Positions 22,358 through 31,625 of a stretch of 64,000 bases of DNA are shown one piece after another. Source of the DNA: a virus; IMG/VR virus record IMGVR_UViG_3300036791_000400, positions 1-64,000 of that record; one strand, given 5' to 3'. Positions within the stretch are counted from its first letter, which is position 1. Each line of letters begins with the position of its first letter. The translations under genes were made by a program, and so were the position numbers. Under the pieces are notes generated by a model. The model did no database searches. It was given only the letters and a program-made list of their open reading frames with translations, and was not told the origin of the DNA.

Positions 22358-25300
22358 CCGACACACTCCGCATCAAGCGCCGCACCAGCGGTGCTGTTGG
22401 TCCACCGTCCGCGCTCGGCAATGCCGAGATTGCGTTCAACGAGATGGACAACACGCTCTACTACGGCAAGGGCGGCACGCCGGCTGCGGCGTCATCGATC
22501 ATTCCGATTGCCGGCACGGGTGCGTATCTGCCCTTGACTGGGGGCGCACTAAGCGGCGGGCTTGGGTTTGGCAGCACTAACGCTGCATCAACGAGTGATC
22601 TGACCCGGCACATCGCCCTGTGGGCGGCGACGGTAGGTTTCAACGTCACCGCTAACCGCCTCAATATCATCACGGCATCCGTCACCAGCACGGTGTTCGT
22701 CAACAACGCCAACGATATTCTGACGCTGTCGCCCGCTGCGTTGTTCACCCTGGGTGGTCCGACACAGAACCGATTGATCATCACACCGCCCGCTGCCTCC
22801 ACCACCAACGTGGCGATTGCCACCTCTGGCACGGCAGGGATCACGGTCCAGACCTCGCTGACGATGCCGGTCAATCAGCCGATCCAGCTCGTCAATGCGT
22901 CGTCCCAGCTAATGGCCACCGGGAACGACGGCGTATCGATGACCACGACCAACACGATCCTGTCATCGTTCAACGGCCTCGGCTTTGCCAGCGGGATCAA
23001 CTCCGCTGGCGTGGCGGTTCCGCTCGGGTTGAATGCAATTTGGATGGGGCTGCGTGGCGGTAGCATATTCGGCCTGGGCAACGTCAATTTTTCCGGTGTT
23101 GCTAATAATGTCGTCAGCTCATTAGGTAACCTCTCGTTTCGCCGGTCGGGCACCGACCAGCAGATTTACCTCGACGTAAATACCAATGTGCCGTCGCTCA
23201 CGTCGAGCACGCCGGCAGCCGGCGGCACCGGTGTCGCTGTCAACGATCACTACTACGACGCCTACAACAACCTGTACGTGGTCACGGCGGTTGATGGAAC
23301 CACTGCCGCGACCACGATCTCCATGCTTTCAGCCGCCGCGCGCACGGGTGTGCCACCAGCCAATCCGATCGCGCTGACCGCATCGCCCTCTTACACAGGC
23401 ACCGGGATCACGGTGAACCTGACCTGGACCCCGCCGGCGCGATTGCTGATCCAGAACAACGTCGCAGCCGGCACGCTGGCACTCGGTGCCCCTGGCGGCA
23501 TCTCGATGCTCAACCCGGTCACGCTGGCCGCTGATCCAACGACCGCGCTCGGAGCCGCCACCAAGCAATACGCCGACAAAATGCTGCCATTGACGGGCGG
23601 CGCACTGAGCGGTGGGCTCAGCTTCGGCAGCACGGCGATAGGCACGACTACCGACCTGTCACGACACATCGCGCTATACGGCACCACCTACGGGTTCAAC
23701 GTCAGCTCCAGTCGGCTCAATTATGTCGGTCCAACCAACGCCACTCACCGCTTTGTAATCAACGCAGTCGACGTTGGCTGGTTCAGCAACACCGGGCTCA
23801 CGATGGGCGCCGGCACCGCGATCACCTTGGTTGCCGACCCCACCACCGCACTCCAGGCCGCGACCAAGCAATATGTGGATAACATGGTGCCGGTGACGAT
23901 CAGCGACACCGCGCCATCGGCGGGTGTGCTCGCGGGCGATCTCTGGTGGGACAGCGTCGGAACACAATTGTATATAAGGTTCAACGATGGCACCTCGACC
24001 CAATGGGTTGCCTCTACCAATGCACCGTCGAGCGGTACCACGTTCGCGGTTGCGTCGATTGCCGCGCTGCGGGCACTGACCGCCACATCCCTGCTATATC
24101 CCTCGGTGGTGACGGTCGAGGGCTATACCGGCATCAACACCAGGGGTGGCGGAAACTTCGTTTATGTGTCGAGCGATACCACGACGGCGGACGATGGCGG
24201 CACGGTGATCGTCGATGCCGCCAGCCGGCGATGGTGGCGGCAGAACTGGAACAGCGATGCCACCAATGTATGCTGGTTCGGTGCGGTCGGCGACAACACC
24301 GCCGACGACACAACCGCGTTCAACAACGCGTTGGCCTTCATTGCGACCCTGGGCGGGGGCAAGTTGTATATCCCAGGCGGAACTTACAAGACCACCGGCA
24401 CACTCAATTATTCCGCTGGCTTCCTGACAATCATGGGCGATGGCAAGCAGAGCGTCATCGCGATGACCAGCCTGACCCTGGATACGCTCGTGTTCACCGG
24501 TTCAGATATTACGCTGACCGACTTCAGGATTACCCATCCCTATAACACCGTCACCGCCGGTGTGGTGCTCAAGTTCCTGAATGCCAACAACGCCAAACTC
24601 ACCCGTCTCTGGGTCGATGGTGGCTATCACTGCGTGCAGTTCCTGGGAAGCACCACGACGACTACCTACCGGGCGACAATCCATGATTGCAATTTTGTTA
24701 ACATCATCTGTAACGGTGTTTTTTACGACCAATATTTCGGCGGCGTCGGCACCATTAGCAATCTTGAACTACTAGCCGCGCCCGGTCAGACATCGAGCGG
24801 GCCGCGTGCTGGTAATGGGATTATCGTTTATGCTGGCGACACCTTCACATGGACCAATATAAATGCTGCCGGTTTTTATATGGGGATCAATATCGTCTCC
24901 AAACCGGGCGGCATCGAGTATGCGGCCAATTTCCTTTGCACCAATGTCCTGGGCGACAGCAACGGCTACTCCGGTCTGGGTCACGGTTGGACGATGGACG
25001 GAACCGCTACCGCCAACAGCATCAAATCTGGTACTCCCGGTGTCACGCGTGTGTTCCTGTCGAGTTGCTGGTCCGGCGGAATGGACGCGAACGGTTTCAA
25101 CCTCGTCAATGTCACTCACGTTTCGCTGAATGGCTGCGTCGCAATTGCCAGCGGGTTGAATGGCGTCAACATCCAAAGTCCGTGCGCCGACATCACGCTC
25201 ACCGGGTGCCATATCTATTGGAGTTCGCGACTGACACCGAACACCTGGGGCGGTGTTCTGGTCACGAATGCGACTGACTTCAGCATCGTTGGCTGCTCCA

Positions 25301-25509
25301 TCAAACCGACCGGATACTGGCTGGGGGGAAATCCGATAGACGGGTCGCAGAACACGCAAAAATGGGCCGTTGAGATTTCTGGTGGGACCCCGAACTGCGA
25401 CCGCTACATCATCACGAATAACGACGTTTCCGGCAATCTCGGCGCGACCGCGATCGTTGATGGCGGCCTCGGGGTTGCGAAGCTGATCAACAACAACATG
25501 GGCGGATGA
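22354..25509 (+). CDS. large tailspike with pectate-lyase-type beta-helix
   Basis: 1051 residues. The N-terminus (LRIKRRTSGAVGPPSALGNA...YYGKG) is paralogous to the fibre at 19885. Two fibre modules follow (AADPTTALGAATKQYADK; VADPTTALQAATKQYVDN). From about residue 640, WFGAVGDNTADDTTAFNNAL begins a pectate_lyase_3-type right-handed beta-helix, continuing with GGGKLYIPGGTYKTTG and many short strands to the end. These domains usually degrade capsule or exopolysaccharide. The ATG overlaps the end of the endonuclease gene by 4 bases. Confidence 0.85.
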   Translation: MTDTLRIKRRTSGAVGPPSALGNAEIAFNEMDNTLYYGKGGTPAAASSIIPIAGTGAYLPLTGGALSGGLGFGSTNAASTSDLTRHIALWAATVGFNVTANRLNIITASVTSTVFVNNANDILTLSPAALFTLGGPTQNRLIITPPAASTTNVAIATSGTAGITVQTSLTMPVNQPIQLVNASSQLMATGNDGVSMTTTNTILSSFNGLGFASGINSAGVAVPLGLNAIWMGLRGGSIFGLGNVNFSGVANNVVSSLGNLSFRRSGTDQQIYLDVNTNVPSLTSSTPAAGGTGVAVNDHYYDAYNNLYVVTAVDGTTAATTISMLSAAARTGVPPANPIALTASPSYTGTGITVNLTWTPPARLLIQNNVAAGTLALGAPGGISMLNPVTLAADPTTALGAATKQYADKMLPLTGGALSGGLSFGSTAIGTTTDLSRHIALYGTTYGFNVSSSRLNYVGPTNATHRFVINAVDVGWFSNTGLTMGAGTAITLVADPTTALQAATKQYVDNMVPVTISDTAPSAGVLAGDLWWDSVGTQLYIRFNDGTSTQWVASTNAPSSGTTFAVASIAALRALTATSLLYPSVVTVEGYTGINTRGGGNFVYVSSDTTTADDGGTVIVDAASRRWWRQNWNSDATNVCWFGAVGDNTADDTTAFNNALAFIATLGGGKLYIPGGTYKTTGTLNYSAGFLTIMGDGKQSVIAMTSLTLDTLVFTGSDITLTDFRITHPYNTVTAGVVLKFLNANNAKLTRLWVDGGYHCVQFLGSTTTTTYRATIHDCNFVNIICNGVFYDQYFGGVGTISNLELLAAPGQTSSGPRAGNGIIVYAGDTFTWTNINAAGFYMGINIVSKPGGIEYAANFLCTNVLGDSNGYSGLGHGWTMDGTATANSIKSGTPGVTRVFLSSCWSGGMDANGFNLVNVTHVSLNGCVAIASGLNGVNIQSPCADITLTGCHIYWSSRLTPNTWGGVLVTNATDFSIVGCSIKPTGYWLGGNPIDGSQNTQKWAVEISGGTPNCDRYIITNNDVSGNLGATAIVDGGLGVAKLINNNMGG

Positions 25510-25766
25510 TGAGCGACTATACAGACCCGGCAACACTGCCGGTCATTCCCGTCCCTGACAGTGTAACGCCGGGCTGTCCGTTCATCCCGGCGGGAGAGAC
25601 GGAGTGCGGCGCAAAGATGCGCGAGCGGACCGAGCAGGACAATATCGTCATCCATATCTTCTCCTGCCATATCTGCGGTTATCAATGGGAGTCCAGGCAA
25701 GACCTGCTGCGGGCACGGTGGAGGACTAACGAGAAGGGCGAACTGATCGGGCGGTCCGATGTATAA
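25506..25766 (+). CDS. small zinc-ribbon-like protein
   Basis: 86 residues. Four cysteines in two clusters (PGCPFIPAGETECG and FSCHICGYQW) suggest a structural zinc site. It is followed by a basic helix (RQDLLRARWRTN). It overlaps both adjacent fibre genes by 4 and 8 bases. Zinc-ribbon proteins amid spikes are unusual. It could be a chaperone or attachment factor for the spike, or a regulatory protein; not decided by sequence. Confidence 0.55.
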   Translation: MMSDYTDPATLPVIPVPDSVTPGCPFIPAGETECGAKMRERTEQDNIVIHIFSCHICGYQWESRQDLLRARWRTNEKGELIGRSDV

Positions 25767-27225
25767 TTTCCCCGACGCGCCGACCACCAACCAGCAAGTC
25801 AACAATGGTGGCGCGAGCTACTATTACGATGGCGTTAAATGGGTGTCCGGCATGGCACCCGTCAACACCATCACTTCCTTCAATGGCAGGGTCGGCGCAG
25901 TTACCCTGACCCCGGCCGATCTCACCGGCGCGTCTGGTTTTCTCGCCACCGGCGGCACCATCAGTGGCACCACTACGATCACCGGCAATCTTACGGTTAG
26001 CACCTCCTTCACTCTGTCCGCCGCGCAGATCACCGGTCCGCAGTTCCAAACCGGCAACGTCACAGGTGCGGCGAATTACCTTCTGATTACCGGCGGGACC
26101 AGCACCAACCCCGCTACCCTCGCGGCGGCAGGATCAGCGGCCAACCTCAGTCTTCCGTTGACCCCGAAGGGCACCGGCAACGTCCAGGTGACCGCGAACC
26201 CGCTGCTATTGGCGGCGGACCCCACGGCGTTGCTTCATGCCGCGACTAAAAATTACGTAGACTCGCGACCAATCGCTGTCGCGACCGTGCCGACCTACAT
26301 CCAGAACGGTATGTTCTCCGTTGCCCAACGCGGCCAGGGACCGTGGACCACGAGCGTCACCACCATCGACCGCTGGCGCCTCAACGTCGTCACCGACACC
26401 GTGAGCGTGACCCAGTTCGCGCTGGCCGATGCCGACCGCACCGCAATCGGTGACGAGACCGCGCGCTACGGGTTCCAGAACGTGTTTACCGGCAACGCCG
26501 CAGCGGGCGCGTTTAACGAAGTGATGCAGCAGGTCGAGTTTGTGAACCGGCTCTCTGGCAAGACCGTCACGATTAGCTTCTGGGCCAGGAGAACCGCAGG
26601 CACAGCCGCCGCTGTTGGTGTCAATGCGAGCCAGAATTTCGGCACTGGCGGCTCGCCGTCGGCCACCGTCAATGTGCTGACGACCGGTATCAACATCCCG
26701 ATCACCGCTTCCTGGGCGCGCTACTCGGCGACCATCGCGTTGCCTACCATCTCCGGCAAAGTCCTCGGTACCAATCTTAACGACCATACCCAGATCAGGA
26801 TCGGCTTTTCCTCCGGTGCCACCTTCAATGCCTTCTTCGGCAACATTGGCGTGCAGAGCGGTACTGTGCAAATATGGGGCGTGCAAGTGCAGGACGGCGG
26901 CGCCGCCGGGCCGTTCTGGAAGGCCGACCCCTCGATAGATTTGCTGCAATGCCAACGTTACTACCAGACCGGCGTGGCCGGCTTGCTGGGGTATTTTGCT
27001 ACTACGTCAGGCTACGCGATGGGCGCCTATTTTTCGCTTCCCGTGCCGATGCGAACCACGCCAATTTATGTCTTTTTCCAGAATGCAGGATCGTCTGGCG
27101 GCAATGGTTCCATACTGTCATCGACGCCGTCGCCTCAGGCGGTTTTTCAGTTCCTTGTGGCAGCCACTGCGGTCGGCACCGGCAACGTGTATGGCACTTT
27201 CACCGCAACAGCGGACAACTTCTAA
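25759..27225 (+). CDS. tail fibre with carbohydrate-binding-type C-terminal domain
   Basis: 488 residues. The N-terminus MYNFPDAPTTNQQVNNGGASYY is a short phage-fibre start seen in many fibres (YNFPD...G..Y.Y). A beta-rich stalk follows, with one repeat (NPLLLAADPTALLHAATKNYVD). From about 175 there is a jelly-roll-like domain starting YIQNGMFSVAQRG..., including GKTVTISFWARRT and VQIWGVQVQDGG, a pattern of carbohydrate-binding modules in phage fibres. Likely a receptor-binding protein for a surface sugar. Confidence 0.75.
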   Translation: MYNFPDAPTTNQQVNNGGASYYYDGVKWVSGMAPVNTITSFNGRVGAVTLTPADLTGASGFLATGGTISGTTTITGNLTVSTSFTLSAAQITGPQFQTGNVTGAANYLLITGGTSTNPATLAAAGSAANLSLPLTPKGTGNVQVTANPLLLAADPTALLHAATKNYVDSRPIAVATVPTYIQNGMFSVAQRGQGPWTTSVTTIDRWRLNVVTDTVSVTQFALADADRTAIGDETARYGFQNVFTGNAAAGAFNEVMQQVEFVNRLSGKTVTISFWARRTAGTAAAVGVNASQNFGTGGSPSATVNVLTTGINIPITASWARYSATIALPTISGKVLGTNLNDHTQIRIGFSSGATFNAFFGNIGVQSGTVQIWGVQVQDGGAAGPFWKADPSIDLLQCQRYYQTGVAGLLGYFATTSGYAMGAYFSLPVPMRTTPIYVFFQNAGSSGGNGSILSSTPSPQAVFQFLVAATAVGTGNVYGTFTATADNF

Positions 27226-27235
27226 GGGTACTTAA

Positions 27236-29011
27236 ATGGCTGGCTGGGTCACCAAGGATTTCGGCGGCGAGATACCACGGCAGAACTCGCGCCTGCTGCC
27301 GCCCCAGATGGCTGAGGAGGCAGTCAACGTGGACCTCGGCTCGGGCATGCTGACCGGGTTGCCGCAGCCGCAGTTCGTGGTCGACCTGACCTCGGTGGCG
27401 AGCTACCCGGATGTGCGCAAGGCGTACCGGATACCGGGACCGACCCCGGACCAGCCCGACGTGTGGGCGCCCCTGCCCAGCGAATTCTCCTCGGTGTGCC
27501 GTTCGCCGTTGGCCAACGACACCATGCACCGGTTCTACTGGACCAACCCGCCGGGGTCTCCGTTGGCGGGGGCGTGGTGGAGCACCTATGAGTGGATCGC
27601 CGCCGGCAATACGCCGCCGCCCTACAATATCGGCTTCATCGCGCCCGACCCGCGCATCGAACTCTGGGTGACCACCAGCGGGGGCACCACCGACGGATCG
27701 CTGCCGTATGTGGCGCGCTCGTATTGTTTCACTTATATCGACATTTATGGTTCGGAGAGTTCACCCACGCTGCCGTCGGCGGTGATCGACGGACCACCGG
27801 ACGCGACCTGGACCCTGAACGGTCTGCAAACCACGCCGCCCGGATCACCCTCCGGCAAGAACTATCCCGCGATCGCCTCGATGCGGATATATCGTACTAT
27901 TACCGGGGCGAGCACCGGCGCACAGTTCTACATGATCCAGGATATCCCGTTCGGATCGAGCACGTTCGTGGACACGATACCTGATACCACGATCGTCAAC
28001 AATAATTTATTACAGAGCGCCAGCTGGGCGTCCCCGCCGGACGGGCTCGACGGTCTCGTATCCATGACCGGCGGGATGCTGATCGGGTTCACCGCCAACA
28101 CGGTGCATTTCTGTGAACCGGACCGGCCGCACGCATGGCCCGCCGGCTACGACCAGAGCCTGATGTATCCCATCGTGGGGTTCGCGATCTGGCAACAGGC
28201 GCTGATTGTATTAACCAAGGGCTTCCCGTCCTCGGGCACCGGCAACTCGCCGTCGCAGTTCACCTTCGCGCAGATACAAGTACCTGAGCCGTGCATCTCG
28301 CGCGGCTCGATCATCACCGATCTGTTCGGGGTGTATTACGCATCCCAGAACGGCCTGGTGATGTTGAATTATTTCGGCATGCAGAACCAGACGCTTTCCA
28401 ACATGACCAAGAACATCTGGCTGACCGAGTATCAGGCCGAGCACATCATCGCGTGTCGGCACCGTGCCCAGTATCTGGCGATCAACGGCACCGGGATGGG
28501 GTTCCTGATCGACTACACCGAGCAGCGCATGGGGATCATGCACGTCTCTCCGATGGTCGATACAGTGTCGGTGTGGAACGATATCTACACCGGCAACGCC
28601 TACATGATCGCCAACAACGTGGTGTATCTGTGGGACAGTCCCGACACCCCGCCGCTGAACTATCGCTGGCGCTCCAAGCAGTTCTATCTGCCGGCACCCG
28701 TATCATTGGGCGCGTGCCAGATATCGCTGGAGCCCAGTGTATCCTTTCCGGCGCCACCACCGTCGGCCCCGCCGCCGGAACATGGTGATCCCTCGGTCGA
28801 GCTGCCGCCCGGGGTGAACGCACTGTTCCGGCTGTTCGTGGGACCCGATGGCGAAAATCTGATCCTCACCCAGTACCTGACCCAGCCCCGGTGTATCTTC
28901 CGGCTGCCGTCGGGCCGCAAGGCGTTCAACTGGCAGTTCGAGATCGTCGCCAACTGTGCGGTGCACTCGGTCGAGCTGGCCTCCACCATGCGCGAACTGA
29001 AGGGCATCTGA
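27236..29011 (+). CDS. tail nozzle/tubular protein B-like protein
   Basis: 591 residues, rich in beta-strands and aromatic residues. The N-terminal GGEIPRQNSRLLPPQMAEEAVN and the later GGMLIGFTANTVHFCEPDRP and HAWPAGYDQ are patterns I associate with podoviral tail nozzle or stabilisation proteins (beta-propeller type, T7 gp12/P22 gp10 functional class). It probably forms the distal tail tube through which DNA passes and to which fibres attach. Position after the fibres and before internal virion proteins fits. Confidence 0.6.
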   Translation: MAGWVTKDFGGEIPRQNSRLLPPQMAEEAVNVDLGSGMLTGLPQPQFVVDLTSVASYPDVRKAYRIPGPTPDQPDVWAPLPSEFSSVCRSPLANDTMHRFYWTNPPGSPLAGAWWSTYEWIAAGNTPPPYNIGFIAPDPRIELWVTTSGGTTDGSLPYVARSYCFTYIDIYGSESSPTLPSAVIDGPPDATWTLNGLQTTPPGSPSGKNYPAIASMRIYRTITGASTGAQFYMIQDIPFGSSTFVDTIPDTTIVNNNLLQSASWASPPDGLDGLVSMTGGMLIGFTANTVHFCEPDRPHAWPAGYDQSLMYPIVGFAIWQQALIVLTKGFPSSGTGNSPSQFTFAQIQVPEPCISRGSIITDLFGVYYASQNGLVMLNYFGMQNQTLSNMTKNIWLTEYQAEHIIACRHRAQYLAINGTGMGFLIDYTEQRMGIMHVSPMVDTVSVWNDIYTGNAYMIANNVVYLWDSPDTPPLNYRWRSKQFYLPAPVSLGACQISLEPSVSFPAPPPSAPPPEHGDPSVELPPGVNALFRLFVGPDGENLILTQYLTQPRCIFRLPSGRKAFNWQFEIVANCAVHSVELASTMRELKGI

Positions 29012-29012
29012 C

Positions 29013-29231
29013 ATGCCGCAAACCACGTTCAGCAATCCCAACGTGCCGCACATCCAGCGGCCACTGGCTGAGCTGGGCTCGCTGGCCACGGTGACCGAGA
29101 GCCTGCGTCAGGGCGTCGAAAGCCTGGGTGGCCACCGTGGCGGACCCCTGGACCGCGCGGTGACGTTGCAGGACCTGGTGATACTCGGGCTGACCACCGA
29201 GGCACAGATCATGGCCGTGCTGAAGAACTGA
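29013..29231 (+). CDS. small hypothetical protein
   Basis: 72 residues starting one base after the preceding stop. A helical, hydrophilic N-terminal part is followed by GPLDRAVTLQDLVILGLTTEAQIM, resembling a short oligomerisation helix. Its TGA overlaps the next ATG. By position it is a minor virion or assembly protein. No family recognised. Confidence 0.5.
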   Translation: MPQTTFSNPNVPHIQRPLAELGSLATVTESLRQGVESLGGHRGGPLDRAVTLQDLVILGLTTEAQIMAVLKN

Positions 29232-29692
29232 TGGCCGCCACCATTCACATCAACGAGGAGCGCGACGGCGATTGGGTGATGACCCGCGTCGGCGGCGTGT
29301 TCAACGACAAGACCGACCACGTGATCGCGCTGCATCGCGACGGCCGCACCTGTGGCGGCGTGGTGTTCACCGGCTATCTGGGCGCGTCCATCATGCTCCA
29401 CATGGCGGGCAACGAGACCAACTGGGCGACACCCGATTTTCTCTGGATGGTGTTCGACTACGGGTTCAACCAGCTGGGCTGTCGCAAGCTGGTGGGCCTG
29501 GTGCCGGCGACCAACCACAGGGCACTCTCGGTGGATATCAGGCTGGGGTTCACCATCGAAGCCAGGCTCGCTGACATGATGACGGACGGGTCTGACCTGC
29601 TGATCCTCAGCATGACCAAGTCAGCGTGCAAGTGGCTGCGCTATGCCCCGCGTCACTACCGTAGTAATCTTGCGAACCTGGAGGTCAGATAA
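29231..29692 (+). CDS. GNAT-type acetyltransferase-like protein
   Basis: 153 residues. The fold pattern fits GNAT: N-terminal strands, FDYGFNQLGCRKLVGLVPATNHRAL (helix then the strand-turn usually binding acetyl-CoA, with Asn-x-Ala around NHRAL) and RLGFTIEARLAD as the typical Gly-Phe strand. Phage proteins of this type occur in podovirus internal-virion operons and may acylate a protein or small molecule. An operator core lies near its 3' end (29656-29664). It is followed by a methyltransferase and a PAPS-reductase-like gene, interrupted by an antisense homing-endonuclease-like gene. Confidence 0.6.
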   Translation: MAATIHINEERDGDWVMTRVGGVFNDKTDHVIALHRDGRTCGGVVFTGYLGASIMLHMAGNETNWATPDFLWMVFDYGFNQLGCRKLVGLVPATNHRALSVDIRLGFTIEARLADMMTDGSDLLILSMTKSACKWLRYAPRHYRSNLANLEVR

Positions 29693-30113
29693 AATGGGCA
29701 TGGTAGGCTTTAAGCGCATCAGACCGCTTCTTGCGGGTCTCCGCGCTCTGTGGCCGACTGTGCTGCTCCGCATTGTTGGTCGCCGCCCGGCAAATGCGCA
29801 CGTTGCCGACGGCGTATGGCCCGGTGTCGCCAAACCTGGCCATGACGTACTGGTTAGGGTTGCTGCCGCGCTGTGTCCATTTCCGGCTTCGTTGCCAAAG
29901 TCCCCACCACTCGTCGAACGTCAGCAAAAAATCGATACTCCGACGACGAGCGCGGTCTTGGTGGCGCATGTAAGCATTGCGCTCTGGGTTTTGCGCACGC
30001 CATTTCTGTACCGCTTTGTTGGTATGCTTTTGCCGCTCGCCGGGGTGGGCGTCATACCAAGCCTGTTTGCTCTCAGGGTGCGCCGCACGCCATTTTTCCC
30101 ATCCACTGGCCAT
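29685..30113 (-). CDS. antisense homing endonuclease-like protein (second copy)
   Basis: 142 residues, on the strand opposite to the surrounding operon. The core DFLLTFDEWWGLWQRS, QRGSNPNQYVMARFGD and GPYAVGNVRIC matches the element at 21830 over about 50 residues. The N-terminal part is basic and helical (EKWRAAHPESKQAWYDAHPG), resembling tandem DNA-binding helices. The ATG is at 30113; an upstream TTG extension is unlikely because it runs into the neighbour's RBS. It is a selfish element inserted between the GNAT and internal virion genes. Opposite reading frames here are shadows. Confidence 0.65.
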   Translation of the reverse strand: MASGWEKWRAAHPESKQAWYDAHPGERQKHTNKAVQKWRAQNPERNAYMRHQDRARRRSIDFLLTFDEWWGLWQRSRKWTQRGSNPNQYVMARFGDTGPYAVGNVRICRAATNNAEQHSRPQSAETRKKRSDALKAYHAHFI

Positions 30114-30135
30114 ACTCAACTTATAGGAGGATAGA

Positions 30136-30963
30136 TTGGGGGGTGGCAAGGGCGGGGCACCCGCAGCACCTAACTATGCACCGATCGCCGCATCTGACAT
30201 GCAGGCGGCGCAGCTGGACGCGCAGACCTCGAAGGACCAGCTCGACTGGGCGAAGCAGCAATACGCCGACCAGGCGCCCTATACCAAGGCGTTCATGCAG
30301 TCGGCCGCCGATGCGCAGGACGCAGAGACCCAGTCGGCCAAAGAGGCGCAGGATTACTACAAGAGCACCTACCAGCCGATCGAGACCCAGTTCGCTCAGC
30401 AGGCGCAGGGCTGGAACACCCCGGCGCGTGCCGCCTCGGAAGCAGGCCGGGCCGAGGCGGATGTGGCGTCTTCGTTCGACCAGCAGCGCACCGCCGCATT
30501 GTCGTCACTGGAGGGCTACGGCATCGACCCGAGCCAGACCCGCTACGGCGCGCTTGATCTGGGTACCAGGATATCCCAGGCCGCCGCCACGGCATCGGCG
30601 GGCACTCAGTCAAGGCTCAATACCGAGGCCACCGGGCTCGCCCTGGAGGGCGAGGCGATCAACACCGGCCGGGGCTACCCCAGTCAGGTGGCGCAGTCGT
30701 ACTCGACCGCCACCGGCTCTGGTTCGCAGGGCGTCACGGCGGGGCTGAACACCAGTTCAACCTATGGCAACATGATGGGCTCGCCGACCCAGTGGTCTGG
30801 GTTGGCGAACCAGTCGCTGGCCGGTGCCGCCAACACCATGAACATGGGCTTCAACAACCAGATGGCCGGATTTAATGCCAACGCCGGGATCGCGGCGAAC
30901 CAGTCCTCGGGCATCGGCGGGTTGGTCGGTGCCGGCATCGTAGCCGGGGGCATCGCGATATGA
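30136..30963 (+). CDS. internal virion/core protein (small)
   Basis: 275 residues, TTG start preceded by AGGAGG, giving a good spacing. It is Ala/Gln/Ser/Gly-rich and helical (AQLDAQTSKDQLDWAKQQYA), with a glycine-rich C-terminus (QSSGIGGLVGAGIVAGGIAI) able to insert into membrane. This composition is typical of small internal core or ejection proteins of podoviruses. It overlaps the methyltransferase gene by 4 bases. The assignment is by composition and position. Confidence 0.55.
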   Translation: MGGGKGGAPAAPNYAPIAASDMQAAQLDAQTSKDQLDWAKQQYADQAPYTKAFMQSAADAQDAETQSAKEAQDYYKSTYQPIETQFAQQAQGWNTPARAASEAGRAEADVASSFDQQRTAALSSLEGYGIDPSQTRYGALDLGTRISQAAATASAGTQSRLNTEATGLALEGEAINTGRGYPSQVAQSYSTATGSGSQGVTAGLNTSSTYGNMMGSPTQWSGLANQSLAGAANTMNMGFNNQMAGFNANAGIAANQSSGIGGLVGAGIVAGGIAI

Positions 30964-31625
30964 TCGATCAGACCCTGCTGACCCAGGTATCGCAGGTGGC
31001 GCTGGAGCGCGGCGTGCGGCTGTTGCAGGGCTATCGGCTGGCCGATACTGACTACGATCACATGATGGTCCTGCTGGGCATGCTGGGGCCGCAGCTGGGC
31101 GCACGCATCCTGGACGTGGGTTCCGGGTTCGGCGAAGCGGCGCACCTGCTGCGGGTCATGCGGCCCGATCTGAAATTCATGCTGCTCAACAACAATCGGT
31201 TCCAGCTCGCCCACACACCCGAGGACCTGTCCAGCTGGTACGGGGATATGCACGACGTGCCGTTCAGCAACGGCAGCTTCGACGTGGCGATGTTCCTGTA
31301 CTCGCTGTGTCATGCCGACGATCTGGGCCAGGTGCTGCGCGAGGCGGCGCGGGTGACGCGCCCCGGCGGCATGCTGTTCGTGTATGACTATGTGCGCGAC
31401 GCCGGCGATGATCTCCTGGCTGAACGGATGCTGTGTTCGCACTTCTTTACCGCGTCGGTGCTACGCATCGCGCTTGACGACGCGGGCTGGAACGCGCCGG
31501 TGTTCTATCGGTTGACCACCGGCAACGACGCGGTGTTCCGTCGCATGGTCGGCGACGATGTGGAGAACTACCAACGCATTATGCGCGACCTCACTCCGGT
31601 AGTGATCAAGGCGTGGCGGGAATGA
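30960..31625 (+). CDS. class I SAM-dependent methyltransferase
   Basis: 221 residues. Motif I ILDVGSGFGEA at about 50-60 is the SAM-binding loop; motif II region LKFMLLNNNR; a motif IV-like FDVAMFLYSLCHA; then the post-motif GGMLFVYDYV. The closest general class is small-molecule or natural-product-type methyltransferases rather than DNA methylases (no DPPY/NPPY catalytic motif). The substrate is unknown. It lies between an internal protein and a PAPS-reductase-like gene with 4-base overlaps, so they are co-expressed. Confidence 0.75.
   Translation: MIDQTLLTQVSQVALERGVRLLQGYRLADTDYDHMMVLLGMLGPQLGARILDVGSGFGEAAHLLRVMRPDLKFMLLNNNRFQLAHTPEDLSSWYGDMHDVPFSNGSFDVAMFLYSLCHADDLGQVLREAARVTRPGGMLFVYDYVRDAGDDLLAERMLCSHFFTASVLRIALDDAGWNAPVFYRLTTGNDAVFRRMVGDDVENYQRIMRDLTPVVIKAWRE

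Noticed and set aside
29643-30748. Rightward open frames overlapping the antisense endonuclease
   Set aside because: They are shadows in other frames; the leftward frame matches the 21830 protein and the plus-strand TTG gene at 30136 has the RBS.
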